From positions 880,405 through 944,404 of the forward strand of contig JAJEKV010000173.1 of the NCBI GenBank assembly GCA_021234155.1: a stretch of DNA of 64,000 nucleotides, given 5' to 3'. Positions 1 through 10,834 of this stretch are shown here, in pieces (the first letter of the stretch is position 1; every line of letters begins with the position of its first letter). The DNA is from Isoetes taiwanensis (Eukaryota; Streptophyta; Lycopodiopsida; Isoetales; Isoetaceae). The translations under genes and the position numbers were made by a program. Below the pieces are notes generated by a model. That model saw only the letters and a program-made list of their open reading frames with translations, was not told where the DNA came from and did not search any database.

Positions 1-236
1 GATACATTGAAACAGACTGAAACATTACATTGAGTCTATTCTGAGTCTGTTCAGATAGCAATACAGTACATCCAAAAATCAGATTCCTTGAAACATTGGC
101 AGATTCATCCAAAATCAGATTCATTTAGCAACATTGTTCAGATACATTGAAGATAGCAGAATGGCAGAAACATTACACAGAATTACGCATCGTGGATCTC
201 TTCTCTATCATAAACTCTTGAAATTCTTTCTCAAGT

Positions 237-744
237 TCAGCAGTAAGCCATGAAGGTGCAGTTGTTGAATGAACCACCATAGATTTTTGTACCTGCAGAA
301 CTCCCAATGTTTATATTCAGACTCAAAGCCCTGAGAGCTATTGGGCACTTTGCTAGCTCAGCTTCATCAACGTCAAAGTATGTAGCATTTATAATCTGTT
401 CCAGACTCCTATTCTTCAAATCTAGCACTTGTACTCCCGGACTTGCAAGTTCAGAAATAAAACCAGATCTCTCAGATTTCTTACCAGATTTTACATCCTG
501 AGTACAATCAACCTCCATGGAACACTGCCCATAATCATATGGTCTGTCTGCTGCTACAGCTTCATCTTGCTCTATATCAGCCAATGCAACGCCAGCTACA
601 CTTCCACGTTTCTCACACTCATCTCGTCGCTTCAATTCTTCCTTGTACACATCCTCAAACATTTGCCTATTTCTAGAATCATCAAAAGACCTACCAACCA
701 CATACATTGCACACTTCGTCCGCAGCTCCACATTCTTGTCATAT
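237..744 (-). CDS. Unrecognised gene, probable last exon
   Basis: An open frame of about 168 codons follows a good acceptor (TGCAG, just above 744) and ends in a stop at 237-239. The protein is charged and cysteine-containing: an arginine- and lysine-rich stretch (KEELKRRDECEKR), an acidic middle, and a C-terminus reading GGSFNNCTFM. I do not recognise the family. It probably belongs with the minus-strand exons at 3615-3905 and 3960-4723, because LINE A sits between them in the same orientation and looks like a later insertion. Whether it is a host gene or part of another transposon cannot be told from the sequence. The 236 bases to the left are AT-rich with repeated words (GATACATTGA, AAATCAGATTC) and no gene. 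Confidence 0.4.
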
Positions 745-785
745 CTGCATGGCAACAAACAATTAGAAATCAACAAATAAACCAA

Positions 786-3138
786 AGGAAGGAAGGAAGG
801 AAGGTTCTTTTATCGTCCACGGAGGCCAATCGGCGTATGGGACCCAAATTACACGGGTGCAGCAAGCCTGTTGCTACCCGGATTAAAAAAACCCCCCTTA
901 CGAGGGAAAAACCGTCCCAGCAACAAGCCTACTGGCAGCTGTACAAATATACATAGACACATGAATTCCCGGCACCTCAGGTAGGCGCCCGGGGGCAGAG
1001 GTGAGTCCGCAGATCCAAAACCTCCTGGAGGTAGGAGCCAAAGGATCAAACTGACGGCGTACTGAGTAGCTCGTGCAGGGGCAGACCAGGTCGCACCAAG
1101 AGAACGTAGCGAGCCCGAATCTGACTATAGGCTGGAAAGCTCTGGAAGGCATGGCTTTCATCCTCAACAACCCCCAGCGGGCAATACTGACAAAGCCTGT
1201 CCTGGCGCGGCTCTCCAACCCACCGACCCGTCTCAAGCCGAAGATGGTGGGCCCCTGTTCGAATGGACGCGATGATCCTGCGCTTCTTCATGGGCAACTG
1301 AGAACGCAGATAGAGCTGTGGGCCTCGAACCAGGGTGGGGTTTATATGCTGTTTGTAGTGTGCCATCTTTAACTGTTCCAGCGCATGGTGGTCCCAGAGC
1401 TTCCCCAGGAAACAAGAGTCCAAGTACCCCCTCAGCCTATCCCTACCGGGCTGCTCGTAGTGCACTGACGCATTCTATGTGCGCCTACGCTCCAGCCAAG
1501 ACCAGCCACCGGGCTCTCTTTGTCCTTCCAACAAGCCCCGAGTCGCTATGGCTCATCGTCACAGCGTAAGCCAAGTCGCGGAGCCGAAGTCTCGCCCCAT
1601 GTTGGCCACTTTCTCTCGAAATAAACAATGTGTCTATCGAGGGCCGCATGCCGCAGGGGCATGAATCCCGCCTCCTCGCAACAAGATCCGATATGGAACT
1701 CGAGGGCTTGACCCCAAGTGCCCGGTCAAAAATGCCTTCGGACTGCTCTAAGTCGCTTCAAAGTCGCCAAAGACACCACCGGGCCCCACACCTCGACCCC
1801 ATACGTAAGAACTGGCTCCACCCGTGCCCGAACAAATGTGACCGGTGGCCCCACCATACAAAATACGCCTGACTATTATTTTGCATTGCGTGCATAAAGC
1901 CTTCCAACTGCGGTCACACCAAGGTGAATGGATGCATCCCAATACATTGAGGACGGAATTCCACCCCCTGTGTACTTGTAGCCGGGTGTGACCTCTACCA
2001 TCCGCCTCGATAAGTGAGCCGGGAGGTGCTTTGATGACGGAGGAGGATATGAGGACCACCTTAGTCTTGGCTAGGTTGACACGCATGTCCGTCGCCTGGC
2101 AGAATGTGTCCAGGGCATCTAGGTGTGCCTGCATGCCCTCTGGTGTATGGGCCAAGAGGTCCAACTGGTCAATGTAAAGTCCAAAGAGTGTGGTGAGAGA
2201 GGACAACCTTGCCTAACTCCAATGCTGCTGGCAAATGATCTGTCCCTTCCGGTTGCATGCGGCTGCGCAGCTCTCAGATAGCGTACAGACACCGCGCGTT
2301 CGCAGATCCATAGGGAGCCCCAGATGGTGCAATCTCACCCACAACTTTTCCCGGGGTACTGTGTCGAAAGCTTTTGCAAAGTCCACAAAGCAGCAGTACA
2401 TGTCCTCCCGACGGTTCCTGCTGTCCTCGACCAGGGCCCCTAAGTGTGAAGATGTGATCAATGGTCGAATGTCGGGGTCGGAAGCCTGCCTGGGTAAGTC
2501 CCCTGACTTCCGCTGCCTCTGCCCATCTGGTTATCTGCTGTTCGAGAATGCCCGCCACGCCTTGGCAAACACCGAGGCGACCATGATGGTTCGGTAATTG
2601 GGTACGGACGGTGTGGGTCCCCCCGCCTTGTAGATCGAACAACCCCGCTTTGTGGTCCATGACCGGGAAAATCCTCTTTGCGGTTCCCTCGCTGAACAAA
2701 GCGGTGCGACAGGGCCGGGCACCATGGGCTGTCCCCGCCCACTTGAGCAACTCCGCTTTGCGGAGTAGCCCTAAGCTCTGCCGCCTTCCCATTAGCCAGC
2801 GCCGCAGCCCTCTTCGACATCTTCTTACGTGATCACCACGGTGGCCATGTTATATGGGGCACATCTCGTCCGTGTTCCCGGGGATCATAAAGGCATTTGC
2901 GTGTATCGCTCCCATTGTACTAGCGCGGATGTTCCCCGTAGGTCGTCTTTGGCCTCGCAGAGTACCACCGCGCCGAAAAGTTCTTGGGTGGGCGTCTAGT
3001 AGACCGAACATTTCTCCTTGGTGCCTTGCCAGGTACCTTGCCTTTGTTTCCTTGAGGAAGGCGCGGTAATGGATGGTGGCCATTACCTATGATATGCTTC
3101 AGTAGTCCTTTGCCCAGTAATCTGCATGCCAACAACAT
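786..3138 (-). mobile_element. LINE A: decayed, 5'-truncated non-LTR retrotransposon
   Basis: The minus strand carries pieces of a LINE reverse transcriptase in several frames. From 5' to 3': a palm-proximal segment with QAGFRPRHSTIDH (about 2480-2560), YCCFVDFAKAFDTVPREKLW (2330-2410), then FGLYIDQLDLLAHTPEG and a DMRVNLAKTKV stretch (2040-2200). The C-terminal part (1046-1465) ends in a CCHC-like cluster, CQYCPLGVVEDESHAF. The catalytic YADD region is not readable in frame. On the + strand the element begins with (GGAA)n at 786-806, its 3' tail, instead of poly(A). At least three frameshifts or stops make it inactive. It separates exons of an unrecognised minus-strand gene. Confidence 0.85.
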
Positions 3139-3605
3139 CTGGAATGCCAGCCCTAACCATCCTACTTATCATACTTGTCCTCCCTAATTTTCCAGAAAAA
3201 TTACCATAGATCCCTATTGTCTTCATCATGTATTTCACCCATCTTGCTAATGCCTGACCACTAACCCTGAGCTTCGAGTTATACTATACAGGCGTCCTTT
3301 GAGAAACGATTACCTAAAACAATAAATTAATATAACAAACTAAAAAGGAAAGAACTAGCAAATGAAAATGCGTACCTGCATAAAAACAAGGGGGGTTCAC
3401 AGTTTTGGGCGTATAACCCATCTGCATGCACGGGAAGGGGGTTTTTTGGACCCATTTTCGTACATATACGGTCTGCAGGGGGTCCTTTTTCTGGTATTTT
3501 TTGCACTATCCTAGGTAATTTTTATTCGAAAGGGGTCAAAATTTGCTTTTAAAGATCCATATACAGGGGGGTTTTTTGCCACCCCATGCACGCAGATGGC
3601 ATATC
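3139..3605. other. Intergenic or intronic stretch with a repeat shared at 59.4 kb
   Basis: No gene seen. The part from about 3390 to 3630 is rich in G runs and contains TATACAGGGGGGTTT followed by a CCCC-TGCACGCA word. The same arrangement recurs at about 59,400-59,460, so it is probably a small dispersed repeat. Confidence 0.4.
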
Positions 3606-3614
3606 CCCCTTATA

Positions 3615-3905
3615 CATGAGTGAATCCCCCTTGCATAAAAGCAAACCTCTTAGCAGACTTTGCAGGATTAGGACCGCACTCAATCTCAGCTAGATGCCTA
3701 AGAAGTTGTTCGTATGTAAGAACAACGTCAGCTTCTAAACACCTGCAAGGTAATCTAAAGGATTCTTCTTGATAATGGTTCATGTCCACATCATGATTCT
3801 TGGAAATCCTTTCACAATATTCTGTACCATCATCGTAACCAACCACAAAGTTAGTAATTAAAAGCTTATGCAACTCTTCCTTTGTGCGAATGGCAAACCT
3901 AGCAA
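3615..3905 (-). CDS. Unrecognised gene, internal exon
   Basis: This is an open frame on the minus strand beginning after a plausible acceptor (GCTAG at about 3905). It reads FAIRTKEEL, then a segment with NFVVGYDDGTEYCERISKNH, and ends near KRFAFMQGG. The composition is protein-like and it lies in line with the exons at 237-744 and 3960-4723. No family is recognised. Confidence 0.35.
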
Positions 3906-3959
3906 CACAATAGTAGAGGAACCGTCGTTGCAGGCCACAATTATGTTATATTTGATGAT

Positions 3960-4723
3960 CAATGTCATTTAATAATGTTGTCTCATCGGCAAAAGTAATC
4001 TGCTCAGCTTTTTTTCTCTTTTTACAAACACCAGGAGTCATTCTAGATCTCCTCATTGTTGCCACACAAGCCAATCTTGCTCTCTCAAAGATAGGACTAT
4101 GTCGAATATCAAAGGGGAATTCAATGCGGCCTTCCTTTGCAGATTGAATTTCCCTATGACGGCGAATCATGCTCCCAAATTTCCTGAATAAATCCTGCAA
4201 CCTGTAAGACATAATACAATAATTGGTACACAATTTAGAACCAGAATAAAAAATAACAGAATACAAATATAACTTACAATTTCGTAGGATAAAGCTGGGC
4301 AAATCAATTTGGTTACTTGTAGCATAAACCGCTCAAGCATTCCCAAACTCCACGAGGTGAAGCGCTTCAACTGTCTTCTCACATGGAATTCCTCTATACT
4401 CTCTCCACAAATCGAACCTATTTCTAACCCATGTAATCTTATTCTGTGACTTCTTTATACCTACAGCATCACAATATCTATAAATGGTATCCGCTCCCCA
4501 TTCTTTCCAGGAATACTAGAATTTTTGGGCAGAACTGGATGGTCAAACATTCCAGAAACATTCCAAAAACTTGTGCATTGGTGATGTAATCACAAATCAC
4601 TGATTCTGAAAACTCCTTACCAATCTCTGCCTCAAAATCCAAAATTTTCTTCTCTCCCAATGTCACAGCCATCCTTATTCTGATCATTGGTAATATTAGA
4701 CAAAATACTAAAGCTCGGAACAT
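3960..4723 (-). pseudogene. Unrecognised gene, 5' exons, broken
   Basis: Three coding-like blocks lie on the minus strand. The first (about 4723-4480) starts MAVTLGEKKILDFEAEIGKE. The second (about 4470-4275) reads KITWVRNRFDLWREYRG and then meets an in-frame TGA. The third (4200-3960), after a TTACAG acceptor, reads LQDLFRKFGSMIRRHREIQ and ends in a lysine-rich patch. A GTAAGT donor is visible near 4275. The blocks look like exons of the same gene as 3615-3905 and 237-744. The function is unknown and the frame is damaged. Confidence 0.35.
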
Positions 4724-5053
4724 CTACCATTCCTGTATACTCCAGACTTCCAATCATACTTCTAAAAAATAAAACAAGAATGACAATACTAACGATTGAC
4801 ATACTTCAGACTCTGCATGCAAGAAAAAGATGAGATTAGGCACTAAAAAATCTCATAAACAACAACATGCAAGAAGAATACTTACTTAGATTAGAATCCA
4901 CGTTCAAAAATTCCTCCTACAAGTCGCCAGACTCATCCTAGGAGTCTGAATATTGAACTTGAAGTTGCAGTTGCTGAAAGAACTAAAAAATAGAAGGTCA
5001 GAACCAAGAATATGGAAATCTATTGCAAGAATAAAACATTCTTACTCAAACAA

Positions 5054-5300
5054 GGCCTTCCAGTTGGAAAAGCCACGAAAATCTCCAGAAAGACACAAGA
5101 AAACAAAGATCCTTCAAAAATCCCAGGCGCTCTTCTTCAGAATGATATCAAAAGAAAGAGCAGAATCCAGTTGAAGGCCTTTTAGTTGAAAAGGCCACGA
5201 AAATCTCCAGAAAGACACAAGAATACAAAGATCCTTCAAAAACTACGATACTCTCAAGCGCTCTTCTCCAAAATCACATCAAAACAAAGAGCAGAATCCG
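5054..5300. repeat. Tandem duplication, two ~120-bp units
   Basis: The unit beginning GGCCTTCCAGTTGGAAAAGCC at 5054 recurs as GGCCTTTTAGTTGAAAAGGCC at about 5173. Both are followed by the same run ACGAAAATCTCCAGAAAGAC and by a GCTCTTCTYC...AAAGAGCAGAATCC block. No gene is evident. Confidence 0.7.
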
Positions 5301-5470
5301 GCGCTTCAGAAAATGCAAATAGCGGCCGGATCGACGATGCCTAGAGCTCTGGCGTCACGATGGCGCCATAGCTGGAGCTCGGCTGGTCAGAGAAAAATGG
5401 TGAACAGTGAAATGGTGACGTGGCACAGAAAATGCCCTCCCCCTCCCCCCTTCAAATTTCACGTTACACC

Positions 5471-5570
5471 AATGTTTGTGTGTCGGAAATTCTGGCAAAA
5501 AAATTGGCCTCCGCGCTGACGTGCGTCGGCCAATTTTCTAGGCCAGAATTCCCTCCATACAAACATTCCT
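5471..5570. repeat. Inverted repeat, ~42-bp arms
   Basis: The left arm contains AATTCTGGCAAAAAAATTGGCC. The right arm contains GGCCAATTTTCTAGGCCAGAATT, its near reverse complement. Matching continues outward through AATGTTTGTGTG and CATACAAACATT. The loop is about 15 bases and GC-rich. It could be a foldback MITE. Confidence 0.7.
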
Positions 5571-6700
5571 GTATACAGAAGCCTTCTTTCTCGTCCCCCA
5601 ATAGCGTCATTCCACGTGGCGTTGTTGCAAACAATAAATGCTATTGAAAATTTTGTTGAGAGATGGAGCTTCTACGGCAGGCTATTGCTGCAGTTTCTAC
5701 CTCCATTCTTAGGATGTACCCATGATTTAGCCCACAATCTAGCTTGTTTACCCAGCATTCCAAGAATTTACCCTGCATTCCGAAGGTTTTTTACCGCAGA
5801 ATGCTTCCTAAGTTTTTTCCATGTTACAAGAATGCTCGTTTAGGGGAAATTCCTGAGATGTCAACAGAACTTCACACGCTATGCATCGCTATGTTTCCAT
5901 CTCAAGAATGTCCATTAATCCGCTATACAAGAAGAAGATGATGCAGCACTACTACAAGCCCAAAAATACAAAACACAATATTACACATTACAAGCAAAGC
6001 TTCTGGAGGAAGCACACATGAAAATCGTATTTGCACGTGGTTCCATATACAAGTGCAAAGAAGCACATCAGACTTCAAGCAGCCATAGTGCATCGACAAC
6101 ACCGTGCTCTAACATGATTCATTTCTATTTTGAACATACGACACTATGTCTCGGAAACTCGACATTCTCAAAATCTATAGCAATCAAACATTCTTCCAGA
6201 ATAGCAAAGGTGCTTGTGGGCGTGATCTAAAGGTCATGAATGATTCTAGCAGTATGCTTGTCACCTCAACAAAAAATAAAGAAACGTTTACTCCTTCGTA
6301 TTCACGTCTGAGGACATTTTCAATGGCACTATTAACTTCTTGATCATTAGTGTTCTCCTTTGATACACTATCTATTGCTACAAATTAAAAGAATAATGCT
6401 TCACTTGCTTCAGACCCCATCTTGTTAGCACCTACGACAATTTAAAAAAAAAAAACCTAGATCAATATGTAGCACAATGACAGGGGGTTCTAGAGGGATT
6501 TGATATGAATGCAAAAATCGTCATTCTTGAGACCAGAAGCTATACTTTTAAAACAATTGAGTGGATTATTATAATGAAAAAATATAGATTCAATAGATAA
6601 AATAAATATGTTAGTTTGTTGGTTAGATTGGTTAGAGCGTTTTTATTAAGAAACTCAAATACTTGGCAGAGGCTCGAGTCTCTGTATTTCATATCTAAAA
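5571..6700. other. Gene-free stretch
   Basis: Only short unconvincing ORFs are present, with mixed AT-rich sequence. A CACTACTACAAG word near 5947 resembles a CACTA terminus but has no partner in the window. Confidence 0.4.
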
Positions 6701-6704
6701 CTTT

Positions 6705-7325
6705 AGGCGACCTTATACTTCATATTCATATGTGACCCCAATCATAAATGATCATAATTGAAACGAGAGGCACCCAGAGGCCCCAACATACGAGCTTGGT
6801 CGTAGAATGGATGGATCCAATGATTGTGGTAGTCCACTCGCACTCGTTTAGACTATATAGTACAAGCACATAATCAATCGAGGCAAGGCCCCAACATACG
6901 ATCTTGGTCGTAGGATGGATGGATCCACCGACTAAGGTAGTCCAGTCACACCTCGTTTAGAATGCCATGGTTCTCTTCTTATAAGAAGAGAACCATCATT
7001 CTGGGGAAAGGGATTTAGGAGACCTTATACTTCATATTCATATGTGACCCCAATCATAAATGATCATAATTGAAACGAGAGGCACCCAGAGGCCCCAACA
7101 TACGAGCTTGGTCGTAGAATGGATGGATCCAACGATCGTGGTAGTCCACTCGCACTCGTTTAGACTATATAGTACAAGCACATAATCAATCGAGGCAAGG
7201 CCCCAACATACGATCTTGGTCGTAGGATGGATGGATCCACGGACTGAGGTAGTCCAGTCACACCTCGTTTAGAATGCCATGGTTCTCTTCTTATATAGAA
7301 GAGAACCATCGTTCTGGGGAAAGGG
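6705..7325. repeat. Tandem duplication (2 x ~310 bp) with a perfect palindrome
   Basis: The sequence from ACCTTATACTTCATATTCAT at about 6710 repeats at about 7022, almost base for base. Each unit itself holds two ~125-bp subunits (GGCCCCAACATACGA...TTGGTCGTAG...GTAGTCCA). Each unit ends in a palindrome: 6967-6996 is a perfect 30-bp palindrome made of GGTTCTCTTCTTA and its complement, and 7278-7308 is the same with one extra base. Confidence 0.85.
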
Positions 7326-7636
7326 ACGCTTGTTTTGGCATCATGCCATTTTGAGCGTCAGATCTATCTATAGCCTGAGCCTTCTATGGCGCAGGCTTTC
7401 TTTGGCTCTGTCTACTATATATCCATATTGCCTGCTAGCATTCCTCATCGGCGTTTCCTCTGAGCTGAATTCTGTTGGTTCTAGAGTTTCTTTTCTGCTT
7501 ATCCCTAGTTTGTTCTTAGCTTTTCTAGTTAGTTGTTTGTTGCCTATTCTTGTTTTTGAGCATCAAACCTTTCAAGCTTTTCTCGGGGCCCTTTTTTCCT
7601 CTGAATCCAGTCGAAATTTCCATTCTGATTTTTTTG

Positions 7637-8110
7637 CAGGCTTTTTGCTCCCAACCATAGTTGAATTTTATATCCTGGAAAGCCCATTGGATAAGCTTTT
7701 CATCCATCCAAAAATCGCCTGAATTCGATATTCTGAGAGGGAGATATGTGAAAAAGCATTTTGCCGAGCTTTTTCTGGCCAGAATCACTAATCTGCATTT
7801 TTCATAGCCTTTTTTCTATCCAAATTATTCGAATTCTATGTTCCTGAAAAGCTCACTGGATAAGCTTTCTATCCCTCCAAAGATTGCTTGAATCCGATAT
7901 TCTTGGAGGGAGATATGGGAAAAAGTGGCTTGCCGAGCTCTCTCTCTGGCCTAAATCGTGAATCGGTATTTTTCATAGCCTTCCTACTGTCCAATACGCT
8001 CTAATCTTATATCTTTGAAAAGCTCTCTGGATAGGCTTTCCAAAGATCTAAGAATTGCGAAAATACTCTGGGTGAAAGATATGATCAAAAGCATTTTGGC
8101 GAGTGTCAGT
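7637..8110. repeat. Tandem repeat, three ~172-bp units
   Basis: Units begin near 7637, 7809 and 7982. They share GGAAAGC...GGATAAGCTTT, a CGATATTC...GAGGGAGATATG block, a TTGCCGAGCT block and the end TTTTTCATAGCC. The third unit is more diverged. Confidence 0.75.
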
Positions 8111-10595
8111 GCTTGGTTAGTTGATGGTGTGGTTACATGGATGGTTATCTGCTGGTTAACCGTTGGTTTGCTTTTTGCTATGGTTTTGTGGATTTACAGG
8201 TTATTACTCAATATCATATGGTGGCTGCTGACTTTTTCTTTCTTTCAGATATCAGATGGCGGCTGCTCTCATTTCCTTTCTTGCAGATTTTAGGAGTGCG
8301 ATTCTAATACAACTTCACAGGTACTTGATTTTCAGATGGGCGCAATTTTCTTCGTGATCCGGATTCTTTCTTCTGGCCTTATCTTTTGGTTTGCATGATT
8401 CAGGTTGTTGATTTTGATGTTATGTACGTTTTTGAGAAGTGTTAATGATGTTTATTCTGCATTTATGTTTTTTGCCTACTTTCATTTGTTTTTTCCTAGT
8501 TTTTTTTTAGGATAGCCATCGATATATCCTTTCCCTTTTTTCAATTCGCCATGCCCATAGACTTTGTCATTTCTTTTTACTATAAGACCATGTTTGGCTT
8601 TGGCCCCTTAACTTATCTGCTTGATTATATATGTTTTTATCGATGTTAGTCTGGTGTTTGTGGTGGTTTTCTATAGGTTGATATGTTTTCGTTTGTTGGT
8701 GCTTGTATAGCTTGTGATTCACTTTTTGGTTTGTCAGTTTGGGCTTGTATAGTTCTTGGTTCACCTTGTTGGTTTGCTAGTTTGGATTTCACAGACGCCT
8801 CCCCCATTCCTCTTTCCCGTTTTAGATTCTTATATTATGTGGCTCGCGTTGTTTTCTTGGGTTAGTTTGTTTTCCCGCCAAAGTGGTCATTACTATAACT
8901 AACCTTCTTCGTCTATTTAGCATCGGTGATGTTGGTCTCGTTTTTCCCTAGTTCTATAAGGATTGGTAGTCTAATTTTCTTATGGAAACTATAACTTACG
9001 GTAGACACGTATGGTAGATATGTACGGTAGACATCTACGTACCTAGGATATGCATTTTAGGCATGATGTCAGCATGGGGTTATGCATGAGCATTCTTTCT
9101 GGTTTGTCAAGCGTATTGTTTTGGACATGTATATTATGACATGGATAATTGTTGACATCTTTCTATTTCATGTCTCATATTGCATCAGTGTTTGTTATAT
9201 GAGTGTGATACGTTGGGTTTACAATTTTTCTTTTGGGTGGTATATTTCTTATCGGTGTTGCAATTGCATTATCACCAATGTGCCTTGTCAATTCTTTTAT
9301 CACGTTTTTTCTCATGGAAACGATACCTTGTGGTTGGACTTGCACAGATCTTATGTTATAGGCTTTAGGCATGATATCTGACATAGAGGTTATGTTCGTA
9401 GTATAGTTTGTTTTTCTTCTAAGAGTGCTCACATTGCTTGAACTAACATTTTTTCATATGTTTAGTAGTAGTGATGTTGGACTCGTTTTCCCCTAGTTCT
9501 ATGTGATTTGGTATTCTACATTCCTATATTTTGAGTTTTAACATGATGCATGTTTTTGGAACTCGCAAGTTGCATGATTTCTCATGGGAACTATAACTTA
9601 TAGTAGACGTGTACGTATCCAAGTTATATGTATTGGGCATGATGTTTGGAATGGGGTTATGTATAAGCATTCTTATGGTTTGGCAAGCATATTATATCGC
9701 GCATGTATATATTATGTTTGACATGGATAACTGTTGACCTTATTCTATTTCATATTTCATATTGCACCAGTATTTGTTATATGTATGTGATATATTTGGT
9801 TCATGATGCATTGATATTTGCTACATGTAGTTCCTCTATCTTGCTTATGTTTTTTCTTATGCGGTATGTTTCTTGTCGGTGTTATGATTGCATTAAGACT
9901 AATATGCCCCGTCATTTCTCTTACCGCTTGTTTTTCCTCATGGAAACTATAACTTATAGTAGACTTGCACATATCCAAGTTATAGGCATTAGGCATGGTC
10001 TCTTGCATAAGATTATTTTCGTAGATTGGTCTGTTTTTCCTCCACAGTGCTCATTGCTTGATCTGACCTTTTTTCATATGTTTAGCAACGGTGATGTTGG
10101 ACTCGTTTTTCCCCAATGGTTTATATGTGTTTCTTATGGGATTTGGTTCTTGTTGATGTTCAGCTAACCTAAGACCTATGTGCCTTTAATCCTTTTTTAT
10201 CTCGTTAATTTTCGTTGCCTTAGTCATTTTTCTTCTGTCCATGTTATCCATCACATGCCTAGTTTTGGTTGTCTCTTATTGCTCCATTTGTCTCTCATAA
10301 TCCATGAGTTTCTTTAATTGGTTGCTCTATTTTTATACTAGTTCCAATTGTCCCGTTTCTTATGGATCCTTGCAGTTTCACTTGTGCTTCACCCGCTTCT
10401 GTAGTTCTTGGATACACCATCTTTTGTCGTCATGGTATCCTTTTTTCTATTCCTTCTACTTTGATTTGTCCCATGTTGCTCCGCTTGTTCTATGGTTGGT
10501 TGGTCTTTTTAGTTCTTTTGACATGTTTAATCTTGCTTTTGAAAGTTTTCAAATCCTTGTGGCTACCTTCTACCTTCTTCACCTATCCTTTCTGT
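8111..10595. repeat. T-rich dispersed and tandem repeat field, left part
   Basis: The + strand is strongly T-rich with no credible gene. A module with GGAAACTATAACTTA, TAGACNTGTACGTA, GGCATGATGT and a CATATTGCANCAGTNTTTGTTATAT stretch occurs near 8980-9210, 9580-9800 and partly at 9300 and 9940. The field stops at 10,603 and resumes at 30,208, where GAACTATAACTTA and CACCAATGTGCC words reappear, so the 19.6-kb element split one repeat field. ORFs here are hydrophobic and low-complexity. Confidence 0.65.
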
Positions 10596-10668
10596 TAGTT
10601 TGACGGGAAAACTACCAAAATACCCCTATGAGTTAACCATCATTCAATTAAATTGGGTTTATGTCTTA
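10596..10668. repeat. Left target duplication and left TIR
   Basis: TAGTTTGA at 10,596-10,603 is the target duplication. The TIR runs from 10,604 through TACCAAAATACCCCTATGAG and continues with an inner block AACCATCATTCAATTAAATT that is also inverted at the right end (30,013-30,044). Confidence 0.85.
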
Positions 10669-10834
10669 ATTTTGGGACAAATTTCATATTGCATGTTTTT
10701 AGTAGCATATTCAAATTCACACATTTCACCTCAAAATTATGAAAACGTAATATCATGTTATTTACAAAATAGTCAATATTTCACAATATAGCACCATATC
10801 ATAAAAACGTGATAACAAAAATTTACATAGTTAT

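Noticed and set aside
5945-5960. CACTACTACAAG as a CACTA-element end
   Set aside because: No inverted partner or 3-bp duplication was found, and the transposase is 27 kb away.
7279-10603. Several hydrophobic plus-strand ORFs that look like membrane proteins
   Set aside because: The strand is T-rich repeat sequence; T-rich codons give Phe/Leu/Ile/Ser by chance, and the ORFs do not stay conserved between repeat units.
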